This document shows positions 10,660 through 24,225 of a stretch of 64,000 nt of DNA, piece after piece. The notes under the pieces are model-generated. The model was given only the letters and a program-made list of their open reading frames with translations, searched no databases and had not been told where the DNA came from. The position numbers and the translations under genes were made by a program. Each line of letters opens with the position of its first letter. Positions within the stretch are counted from its first letter, which is position 1. Origin of the DNA: Xestospongia muta (lineage: Eukaryota; Porifera; Demospongiae; Haplosclerida; Petrosiidae); assembly GCA_963693285.1 (NCBI GenBank), contig OY848921.1, positions 1,875,646-1,939,645 of the forward strand, read 5' to 3'.

Positions 10660-12183
10660 CTACTTTGTATCTGATTGGTGCTGCAATTTGTGAAGTAATT
10701 CTCTCCTTTCATTCATTCCATGTTTCACCATCAATAAACCCTCTGGTTCACCTTCATCGCTATCCTTGTCTTCATCTCTGACAGACTGACTCATTGCATA
10801 ATTCATTAGTCTCACAGAACAAGGGGCGCTACTCAAACCTGATCCCTTTTTATTTAACACGTGACGCTGTCGTCTGTTGGAGTGATGTTTTGAAACTGAT
10901 TGTAATTTAAAATCATGAACTGTCATGTCTTCTTCAGATTGTATTGGAGGTAAAACTGGTTTTGATGTCTCTTTTTTCAAGGCTCTCTCTAATAGCTGAG
11001 GTTGCTTGACTTGCTCCAGTATTATTTGATCTCGTGTCTTCAACTGGGAATCTGTTGAAGTACCAAATAATTGACTTGAGCTGGGGCTTAGATCTCTATC
11101 CCACGTGCCTCTGGGTGGTTGTCTGATTTGATTGGTCAACTGTGGACATCCAGCACGTCGAATTGAGGATTTGGAGGGAGGTCGAGGAAGAGATGGAAGC
11201 GCAATTAAAGGAGGAGGAGTTGATGATGGTCCACTACTGATGCTATCAGTACTAGGACTACTGAGTTCCTGAGGAGATGTTAGACTTCTTTGATTTCGTC
11301 TTATAATACGTCCTATTCTGTAAAGACCTTCTGAAGGTGAGGGCTCTTTTGGCGGTGTGGGATAATATCCATGTGGTATACTTGATGGAGTGGCTGTCAT
11401 TTCTGATGTCTCCGAAGGTTTTTGTAGCATACGTTGAGTTTGATGAAGTTTAGAGACTAATTGAGCTATGGCAGTAGACTTCTCCTCAAGTTGGTATCTA
11501 CTTGATCTAATAATGTCCTCTTTCTCTCTCGACAATTTGTGCAGCTCTTTTTTCAAAGTTTCTATTTCATGCTTAAGAAGGCCACATTTCTCCTTTTGTA
11601 AGGAGAGCTGTGAACGTAAGGAGACCACCTCTTCTTGACTTGACTGCAATTGCTGTTCAATATTGGTAGTGTCTAGTACAAACATACCAAATACAATTAA
11701 CAATACTGTTGTTCACTGAACTTTATAAAGGTATGATAATGCCAAACAAATTGGGATTGAACCCGGGACATTTGATAGCTAGTCTAAATGCTCTATTAAC
11801 CAAAGCTATATACTGGATTACTGGAGTCTGGTTAAGGGTAATGTAATATCACACACAATGCAATGTGACCAATGCCTATAAGTAAGACACCTTCTACCAT
11901 TTTGAGATGCCATTAACATTAACTAGACTCTTGCTATATCTTACCTTCAGTATGCACTTTGTTTCCACCATTCATGGTCAGTTCAAATGTTAGTCCTATA
12001 TCATAAAGATAGTAATTATAATGGTATATTGTGGAACTGAGAGGAAAACATACTAGCACATTTCTGCTGGAGTTTTTGTATCTCTTCATGTAATCCTTTT
12101 AAAGTTTTGGCATGCTGAGCTTGCAAAAAGGCCACCGAACTCTCTCTTGACACCTCTGATGTAGTCTCACTGTGTGATTGCAT
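10660..12183 (-). CDS. CCDC92: CCDC92-like coiled-coil protein
   Basis: The first exon (ATG 12183) encodes MQSHSETTSEV and then FLQAQHAKTLKGLHEEIQKL, matching the CCDC92 N-terminal coiled coil (FLQREHASTLKGLHSEIRRL). A small exon (about 11944-11998) gives GLTFELTMNGG (DLTYELT in the family). The large last exon (10660-11672) continues the coiled coil and contains LEEKSTAIAQLVSKLHQTQR followed by YYPTPPKEP, matching LEQRASTIAYLTSQLH...YKPAPPKDK. A long Ser/Pro-rich tail follows. Vertebrate CCDC92 localises to centrosomes/cilia. The gene is divergent from HINT3-like copy 1, with an RFX-type inverted repeat in the shared promoter. Confidence 0.8.
11744..11815 (-). pseudogene. tRNA-Ala(AGC)-like pseudogene or tRNA-derived SINE
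   Basis: On the minus strand, within a CCDC92 intron, GGTTCAATCCC is a perfect B box and TTGGTTAATAGAGC is a D-arm/A-box-like segment. Between them the anticodon loop CTAGCTA (AGC) is flanked by arms pairing at four of five positions. The T-stem pairs at only three of five positions and no seven-base acceptor stem forms, so a functional tRNA is unlikely. Confidence 0.5.
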
Positions 12184-12314
12184 TTTGACATATACTTCAA
12201 CTATTTTTTATGAGTAGACTTCCATATGTTGAGAGAGAGAGAGAGAGAGCTGGACAAGAGAGATACAGAGATAAATATTTGGGTATCTTCAATGAATCTC
12301 AGCTCAATTATTGA

Positions 12315-12373
12315 TTGTAACGCTTTGTTACAACTAACCTGCACACCTTAGCTTGTTGGTTGCTAATAGCAAC
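12315..12373. promoter_or_regulatory. Inverted repeats, RFX X-box-like, between CCDC92 and HINT3 copy 1
   Basis: TTGTAAC-gcttt-GTTACAA (12315-12333) and GTTGCT-aat-AGCAAC (12359-12373) are two perfect inverted repeats in the divergent promoter. The second fits the RFX X-box arrangement (GTTRCC, 1-3 spacer, RGYAAC) with one half-site mismatch. RFX sites mark ciliary genes, and CCDC92 is ciliary/centrosomal in vertebrates; the regulatory role is inferred. Confidence 0.5.
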
Positions 12374-12591
12374 TGCGACACAAGAGCCGATTGCCTGTCA
12401 AGGTACGATTTCTTGCAGGCTATTAGATCTATTACAAATGTATTCTCGTCAAGATATTAATAGGATGTAGTAAGAAGACAAAAGAGCTTTGCTAACGACG
12501 ACTTATCAGCTTTACCAAGAAGTCCAAAACATCAACAAAAAATTATCCAATTTAGTATACGGAGGTAAACGAGTTTGCAGAATATACGACC

Positions 12592-13071
12592 ATGGCTGAA
12601 GCTGAATCAACTGAGGAACCAGCTCAGTCTACAGAGCGTCCTCACGATCCCAATTGTATATTCTGTAAAATTGTTGACGGTAAGACAGACACAGAACTGT
12701 TGTACAACGATGATGACTATGTCTGTTTTCGAGATATACACCCAAGGGCACACCATCATTATCTTGTTGTACCAAAAGCACACCTCCTTAATGTAAAGTG
12801 TTTATCAGCTGATCACGTACCTGTAGTAGAAAAGATGGCAGAGGTTGGCCGGGAGGTATTACAGAAACAATTTAACGGAGATTGTAGTGATTCTAAATTG
12901 GGATATCATTGGCCCCCAATGATAATGATTGAACATTTACATTTACATGTAATGGCGCCAGAATCAGAAATGAGTTTTTTTACTCGAAATCTTTACTTTG
13001 GTTCATTGGTTTTTGTGAATACTGATTGGACTGTGAAATACTTGTTATCTAAAGGAAAAAATCAAACTTAA
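12592..13071 (+). CDS. HINT3: HINT3-like HIT-family hydrolase, copy 1
   Basis: A single-exon protein of 159 residues. CIFCKIVDGKTDTELLY and FRDIHPRAHHHYLVVPKAHL match the HIT fold. EHLHLHVMAP contains the histidine triad HxHxHxx with all three histidines, and GYHWPP corresponds to the GFHMPP of HINT3/aprataxin-like members. HINT enzymes hydrolyse nucleoside phosphoramidates and acyl-adenylates. The start follows the Asp/Glu-rich leader MAEAESTEEPAQ, whose short length fits the family. It is a tandem duplicate of the next gene, about 120 bases away and in the same direction. Confidence 0.92.
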   Translation: MAEAESTEEPAQSTERPHDPNCIFCKIVDGKTDTELLYNDDDYVCFRDIHPRAHHHYLVVPKAHLLNVKCLSADHVPVVEKMAEVGREVLQKQFNGDCSDSKLGYHWPPMIMIEHLHLHVMAPESEMSFFTRNLYFGSLVFVNTDWTVKYLLSKGKNQT

Positions 13072-13190
13072 TTTTCTAATAAAAATTGTCAATTTTAATT
13101 TTTGTAAGAATACAGTAGTAATCGGGAATATGCTGTCTTGCTGAGTCAGTCTTCAGCTAGTAGCGGAGATAAACGAAAATTTACGGGTAC

Positions 13191-13667
13191 ATGGCTAAAG
13201 CAGGACAAGAACCTCCACTGCAGTCTACAGACACTGAACGACCTCAGGATCCAAATTGTGTATTCTGTCGAATTATACAGGGCAAGACAGACACAGAACT
13301 GTTGTATAGTGATGACAACTATGTCTGTTTTCGAGACATACGTCCCGATGCACCTCACCACTATCAGCTTGTACCTAAGGCACATCTCCCTAATGTAAAA
13401 TTTTTAACAGCTGAACATATACCTATAATAGAGAAGATGGCAGAGATTGGTCGGGAGATATTGCAACAATATTTCAAAGGAGATCTTTCCGATACTAGAA
13501 TAGGTTATCATTGGCCACCATTTTCGTCAGTACGTCACCTTCATCTCCATATATTAGCTCCTGTCTCACAAATGAGTTTCTTAAAGAAGAATATTGTATT
13601 CCGTGAAAACTCAATGAATTTTATAAGCACAGAGTGGGCAATAAATTATTTAAAAGGGAAGCTTTGA
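13191..13667 (+). CDS. HINT3: HINT3-like HIT-family hydrolase, copy 2
   Basis: A single-exon protein of 158 residues, paralogous to the upstream gene along its whole length. CVFCRIIQGKTDTELLY, FRDIRPDAPHHYQLVPKAHL and an intact triad RHLHLHILAP are seen, plus GYHWPPFSSV, closer to the vertebrate HINT3 GFHMPPFCSI than copy 1, which has WPPMIMIE. Both copies retain catalytic residues, so both are probably active. No intron interrupts either, unlike their neighbours. Confidence 0.92.
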   Translation: MAKAGQEPPLQSTDTERPQDPNCVFCRIIQGKTDTELLYSDDNYVCFRDIRPDAPHHYQLVPKAHLPNVKFLTAEHIPIIEKMAEIGREILQQYFKGDLSDTRIGYHWPPFSSVRHLHLHILAPVSQMSFLKKNIVFRENSMNFISTEWAINYLKGKL

Positions 13668-13825
13668 AATAAATCTACTCCCATATGAATTAAATAATCA
13701 ATTATTATTTATTATTGTGTGATATGTATTATTTATTTTTTGTCCAATATCGTACCATTTTTATTTCCAGTATTAATTAACTAGGCTCTAATTATTAATA
13801 ACTAATAGTAGGGATAAACTCAAGC

Positions 13826-18324
<4,499 letters not shown>

Positions 18325-19140
18325 CATACCAACCAGTGTACAGGAGATGTTACTAACTATATGACAGACCTTCCTATACAAGATCACACAGACAAACACT
18401 CCTATATTACCATCATTCTAACATCTATGACATCATAAACATCTCCAGTTGGAGTGTAATATAGCACAATATCGTAATGTTTACACAGTGGCTATAAATT
18501 GTTAATACCATGTAGGAATCTAACTTGACATAGTACTGCTGCCATTTTCTTTTATAGATATAAAGATGTAACCCTTCAATTTAAAGAACAGCAAAACGAA
18601 CAAATATAAAGGAAAATAAGTCATGATTATACACATGAGCAGTTGTATTAACATACAATAACCATATGAACAGTTATAAACTTTGTGGTAATACCACCAT
18701 ACCATACCTTGCTCCACTCCTTCCAATAGAATGAAAAGTCTAGCTTGCTTTTAGACCCTTTTCTGTTGTTCAACTTGTCAAAAAGAGGAGAGGCTTGTGT
18801 AATATGAATTTTGGAAGTGATGAATAAAATTAGCCTGTGCGTTGTGACTACCAATACAAATTGTTATTGCAACTAATGAATTTAATTTATTCTTTATTGC
18901 ATGATTGGATATAACTATTATTATTCAAGGAAAGATTTATTAGTATAACAAACATTAAAAGAAAAGTAAACAAGGTCTGATATTGACCTTTATGCAATAA
19001 CAAGGAATAGTATTATATAATAATAATAGCATTAAATCAACTTTGTAAGATACCTCTCAAAGGTATTATCATTTCTTGACTAAAGTTCCACAATGACTAC
19101 GTTAATACACTAATGTCAAAACACAAAGTATCTTGATAAT
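18325..19140. other. Intergenic, convergent 3' ends
   Basis: 3' flank of TBCE and of the minus-strand ORF that follows. AT-rich; no feature recognised. Confidence 0.5.
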
Positions 19141-19315
19141 AGATTAGCAATACACAAAGCAGTACATAACATATTGATTAAACAATAAAACGACAATAAT
19201 TATTGAGTCAAAATATTTGGTGATATTATTAATTATACTGTTTTTAATACATGTCATTAATACTTGATCAATATTTGTTATACGATCCTCACATTTGATG
19301 TGAAAATGTATTGGC

Positions 19316-19874
19316 TCACCATAAAAACCAATTGTATATGTTTTGGTAAATATCAACCAAACTGTTCCCAATTTTTTTTTCCAAATCACCCATTGTGAAA
19401 AATCCTCTCGTGTGCAATGACCGATTGTTTCGATGATATTGACCATTCATTTGAAAATCTCCAAGCTGGCATACCAATCCTTGATTTTCTATGAATTGAT
19501 ACTCAATTCCGTACATTTTAGGCCATAGTTTTGCTTTGTGAGCAAGGTGTATTCTATGTGACCTTATAAATGGTGTACCATAACATTCATCCATTGTAAC
19601 TCTTTGCCTTGGGTGGAGTCCTTTAAGGACAACTGCAACCTGCTTACCAAAAAGATCTTCCGTGTCTTGAGGTTGTGCTTGTTTCTCTTCCGAATCCTTC
19701 AGGCTTTTTAAAAAATCTTCATCTACATCATTGAACTTTTTAACTTTCTGTTTTTTTCCTGGAGGTTGGGGAGTATTTAATGGAGTTGATGGTGATTCAC
19801 CAATGTCTTGTGAAACTTCTGGAGGATCATCAGTGGTATTATTTGTATCACTGTAACAACAAAACAACATCATG
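19316..19874 (-). CDS. BESS-like domain ORF, probably 3' exon of a truncated gene
   Basis: After an acceptor (TTGTTACAG) the frame reads SDTNNTTDDPPEV, a Pro-rich/basic linker (PPGKKQKVKKFNDVDEDFL), then EDLFGKQVAVVLKGLHPRQR, which resembles the BESS motif of MADF-BESS nuclear proteins. The downstream part (DECYGTPFIRSHRIHLAHKA to NIYNWFLW and stop) is not recognised. No MADF-encoding exon was found upstream: the preceding 350 bases hold a MITE and the 3' end of SFSWAP. It may be a gene broken by the insertion or a lineage-specific gene. Confidence 0.4.
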
Positions 19875-19920
19875 ATCACTTTACTCATACCTACTGCAAC
19901 GTCAACTGCGCCTTGTATTT

Positions 19921-20141
19921 CAGTGGCTTAGCTGCCATCAGAAATTTTTTGGGGGGCTCAAATGTAATCTGATATTTTTACTACCATTCCGGAAAAAATA
20001 CAATGAATTAAATATGTTACATGTAAATTCATTTTTTGATAATGTTTTTTGAAATTGCTCAATCATTCAAATTAGGGGCTATGCCCCCATTCTTAAATTA
20101 GGGGGACTCAAGCCCCCCTGCCCCCCTATGTCTAAGCCAGT
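19921..20141. mobile_element. hAT-type MITE with G-rich termini and target-site duplication
   Basis: The left end is CAGTGGCTTAGCTGCC followed by a GGGGGGCTC block; the right end is CCCCCCTATGTCTAAGCCAG. Imperfect terminal inverted repeats of this CAGTGGC...GGGGGC type are typical of non-autonomous hAT elements with TTF-type zinc-finger transposases. TGTATTT flanks both ends (19914-19920 and 20142-20148), eight bases with one mismatch if extended, matching the hAT 8-base duplication. Confidence 0.7.
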
Positions 20142-20282
20142 GTATTTAATTTCTTTGAATTATTAAAATACCATGACTAAATAGCCTCAATATAATACAA
20201 CTCATCAATTAATTAATTAATTAATTAATATTATATAAAAGAAAATTGAACAGCTTAAGTTGAAAGTGGTGAACAAAATCCT

Positions 20283-23200
20283 TCACAGTAACTTGACTGT
20301 GCTCAAAAATTTCTGCAATGATTGGAAAGAAAGAAACAGACAATAATCTTTGCTTAATATACTAAATTCACATACCTTGAATTCCCCATCAATTTGACCA
20401 CCAGAGTCCAGTGTTAACTTTTGTTTCTTATTCAATCGTCTCTCGTCAGATTCAAGTGTCCTCTTGTTAGCTCTGTTCTCATTTCCTATTTCATCATCAT
20501 CTTCATCATAATGTAAGTCCACAACGCCAATAGGTAATTTTAAAGTTGTGACCGGCTTGCTGGACAGTTTGAAGCTCACAGCTCCTTGTGAGTTCAACTT
20601 TTGCATGTTAAATGGAGTATTTTCATCTTTTCTCTTTTCACGACAATCCAATACTTTTGCTTTGTAATAAGCATTGTATTGGTTCCAAGGATGCAAGAAA
20701 TCAAACCGTCGATCGTCTAAATGATGTCGAACTATCGTGTTTTGAAAACTATCACCATTTTTGGCGACATAGTCAGCAGTTTTGTCCACAATGGGCTGTA
20801 TATCTGGTGGAGGGGGAGTAGGACCAGATTGGTAGATTTGAGAAGCGTGATAATACGCACTCATCATGTCGTAACCAGGGTAAGTTGTGGTATAGGCTGC
20901 GAAAAAAACAACTGAGTTAGTAAAAGCTTTAATAGAAAATATGGAGAGGCTTTGGGCATTATAGTTACAACTATCATATTACTATTATACAAAGGAAGAA
21001 ATCTTTAAAACTGGAAGAGTCCAAACACAGGTACTTACAAGTTTACATCATGTCCCAGCTGGATATCAGAGATGTATCCCAGAAGGGCCCTGACTGGTTG
21101 AAGCATTGCAATACATCACAAACAACAATATATAATAGTTCAGATATATTCATATAATCAAAATTGGCCATAGTTATTTAGACTGATCACTCCTACCTGT
21201 CTCATTAGTGCCAGGAGTACAAATGTTGTTTGTAGCCAGTGGTTTAATATCCCTATAGATAAACAGATATTATATGAGACGATAGTTCTTTTTAAAGTTA
21301 ACTGAAAAATAGGTATATCTTTAGTAAATTTTTAAAAAAATATTAATGTTACCCTCAATGTGTACATGAAATTCACTCCTTTATTCAGTGTGACTTGTCA
21401 ATGATATATAATACCTGATGGGATAAACTGGTCCATTAGATAGTAATGTAGGTATTGCAACATGCAAAGTTGCCAAATAAAGAGATTACTAATGACTCAC
21501 TCAGGGTCTACTTCTTGGTGAGAATCGATGTCATTGGAAGTCTCAGTCACTGTTGGGGCAGAGTTAATAGTCAAAGCTACTGTTCTGAATGAGTCTGTAC
21601 TGAATTTGCTATTGTGTGATCTATTTGTACTGTTCAGTTTTGATGAGATCTCATTTTGATCAGAATTCTGTAATTTTTTATCATTCTTTTTATTGCTTTT
21701 CGATAAAATAGATGACGTCAAACTTGTTCTCAGTAGAGGATGGAGTTCAAAGCTTTCTTCGTCTTCAGATTCACTTTTCTCTAAATCAGACTGTTCCTCG
21801 TTAACAATCATCTCTTCTCGTTTTACAGGGACTGGTTCAGGATCTAGTTCAATAAGTTTCGGTGAATCAGTCCCTGTATCCGCTGGATCCTTGTTACTTG
21901 TTGTGATAGTTGGAGTATAAGTGCCTTTTATAATTGCATGTAAGAGTTGTTTGTAGAACGGAAAAAGACGATCCTCGTGATGTAGAAATGAGAAGTTGGC
22001 ATTGTGCTTTTGCTTCGTTTTGATGATAATCTCCATCTGTTGACCTTGTGTACTGATAAACTTAGCTGTGTGTTCAATGATTGAATATAACTTCTTGGAA
22101 AGAGGCTATATGATGAAGAAAAAGGGAAACTTAAGATGCTATCCGTTTGTCTGTCCTGTCAATCCATCAGTCCATCCATCCATCCATCCATCCATCCATC
22201 CATCTGTTCAGCATTTCTTACTCTTTCTATAGTTAGTGGTAGAGCCAGGTCTGGAGGATCCTGGTAGGCATCATCCAGTCCTTCCACAATATCTACAGAA
22301 GATGTCGGAGGATGTTCTGGTAACTCAGGTTGATCCATTAGTGGATAATCCTCCTCTTGTTTCTGTTCATAGATATATGAAAATCCCACGGCACGGTAAG
22401 TTCCCGCTGTATGTTGTCTCTTTTGTTCTTCCTCTATTATAAGAAAAGGCATAAGATAAATCTATCAACTTATTTCACTGGTCTTAATTTCCATGGTTAC
22501 ATATTTACATTGTTATTGCTACAATGAAACTAATAATTAAACCCATTACTGTTTAGTATTAATGATAATAATCTTAATATTTCTGCATTTAAATATGGAC
22601 CATTACTGCTGGTATAACAGATATATGTATAATTTAACATAATAATTTGATAGCTCATACTAGATATTGTACCCAGATGGAATGCCTCTCAACTTTTGCC
22701 ATGAGATATTTTATCTGGGTACAAGATCAAGTTTATGCATCTAATATACTTATATAGAAGTCAGGTTGAATGCTTGCCTCTCTCTAGATCTTCCTCTAAG
22801 ACGTCAGTACCAAGAAAACGATATCGTTCTTCATCAAGTAATAGTTCTAGTTCCTTTTCTTGTTCTGTTTTGCGTGGAGGGAGGTTGGGTTTGAAACCAA
22901 ACTGACTTTTATCATCGAAATGATTACGAATATCATACCTAGTGAAGAAAGAGAATATAATAATATTGTCCAAAATAAACAAGTCACTAAAACATTGACA
23001 ACCAATAAAACAAACATTAGGATAGCAGTGGCAACATCTGTAGTCTTCTATATCACAACCCTTACCAAAAATATCTATCACCACCAACATTTAATAATGA
23101 ATGATTGAATGTTACTTTAATAGTGAATAAAATTGAGACTACATATTAATTAGACTTTTTAAAATAATTTCCTACTGTGTCTTTTGACTTTAAGTCCACA

Positions 23201-24144
23201 GCCACAATATAACAAAAATGTATAATAGATATGATCATATATATATATATATATATAAAGAACTAAGAATAATCTAATAGCTATTAATCGCGATTTTTAT
23301 CCCATGGAAATCTATCATATTAAATGTTCATACTAGTAATATCAATGAATGAACACTTATAATGTAACCAATAAAACCAACAAAATGCTATCCTGTAAAG
23401 TTGATGTAGCAATGTAATGTTGTCGTTGTTAACTTAATGGATACTTTAAGTTTACTCAATTGCTGAAGAAGGTAAGTATTGCTTAAAAATAGCATCTTAG
23501 ACAAACATTTCTTTGAATCTTTGCTAACCTTACACTAAATACTGGACATTGCTAAAATTAACAAACCATGTCGTATATTTAAGTACAAATATGAGACAGT
23601 CGTGAGTACTCCAGTCCAGAACAATATTAAATAATTAATTTGTCGTGAGTATTAGGAAAATTAAATATTACCTACTAAATGTAATAATACTGAACCACAT
23701 CCAATTTTGAAAACCAAAAAAATTTAATTTTTTCACTGTCTAGACAGAAAAAATGCTATATGTTAGTGCAAAATTAATATTAAACACTAGACCCCAAAAC
23801 TGGGAACCTGAACATATAATTTCACAAAGTGTGGATTTTCCTGCCAGGACTCTAATGAGTTTTATGAGTTGGTTATTTTTGTCATGGTCTTAGATATTCA
23901 GTCACAATACACTTATTACTCGTAGACACTCTATGTATAAGACTGTTATTTACCTGTCTACCATAAGAGATGAGTCTCCCATCCATGGTATCAACATTGA
24001 CCCACTGTTCTCTAGTTCTGCTTTAACATCGTCTCTATAGAATTTACATTGATAGCCAAACACCATTAGATCTTTAATATCATCTTCTTTGACGCTCTCT
24101 TGTTCTTCTTCAGCCTTTTCATACGGACCCAAAAGTATAGACAT
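20283..24144 (-). CDS. SFSWAP: SFSWAP: splicing regulator with two SURP modules, no RS tail
   Basis: Seven phase-consistent exons (23954-24144, 22778-22938, 22222-22433, 21501-22105, 21197-21252, 20376-20896, 20283-20312) give about 591 residues. The N-terminal module is LMVFGYQCKFYRDD...MLIPWMGD, matching LLVFGYACKLFRDD...LIPWMGD. SURP1 is KLYSIIEHTAKFISTQGQQM...FSFLHHED and SURP2 is IQPIVDKTADYVAKNG...FDFLHPWNQYNAYYKAKV. SFSWAP controls alternative splicing, including its own pre-mRNA. The model ends at KFLSTVKLL without the long Arg-Ser domain of the human protein (951 residues). Intron 2 appears to use a GC donor (GAG|GCAAGC). An upstream in-frame ATG (24174) would add ten residues but overlaps a promoter motif. 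The gene is divergent from the LRRC74-like gene. Confidence 0.9.
22157..22205. repeat. (CCAT)n microsatellite in an SFSWAP intron
   Basis: Runs of CCATCCATCCATCCAT next to the donor of SFSWAP exon 3; ATGG on the SFSWAP sense strand. Confidence 0.9.
22939..23953. other. SFSWAP intron 1
   Basis: About 1 kb of AT-rich intron with a short (AT)n tract at 23239-23258. No exon or element recognised. Confidence 0.6.
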
Positions 24145-24164
24145 GATTACTGAATTCCTGCCAG

Positions 24165-24194
24165 CCACGCCCATATATCAGTAACCATAGCAAC
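24165..24194. promoter_or_regulatory. CACCC-like box and RFX X-box in the SFSWAP/LRRC74 promoter
   Basis: CCACGCCC (24165-24172) is followed by GTAACC-AT-AGCAAC (24181-24194), an exact match to the RFX X-box consensus GTNRCC N(0-3) RGYAAC. It lies 32 bases before the LRRC74-like ATG and 37 bases before the chosen SFSWAP ATG. RFX factors activate ciliary genes in animals; its use here is inferred. Confidence 0.6.
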
Positions 24195-24225
24195 TAATAA
24201 TGATAAACTACTTACCTGAAAACAC

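Noticed and set aside
11744..11815. Functional tRNA-Ala gene
   Set aside because: The acceptor stem does not pair and the T-stem is broken; annotated as pseudogene/SINE instead.
24144..24174. Upstream SFSWAP start adding ten residues
   Set aside because: It overlaps the CCACGCCC box in the 81-base divergent promoter, and human SFSWAP is not conserved there; kept only as an alternative.
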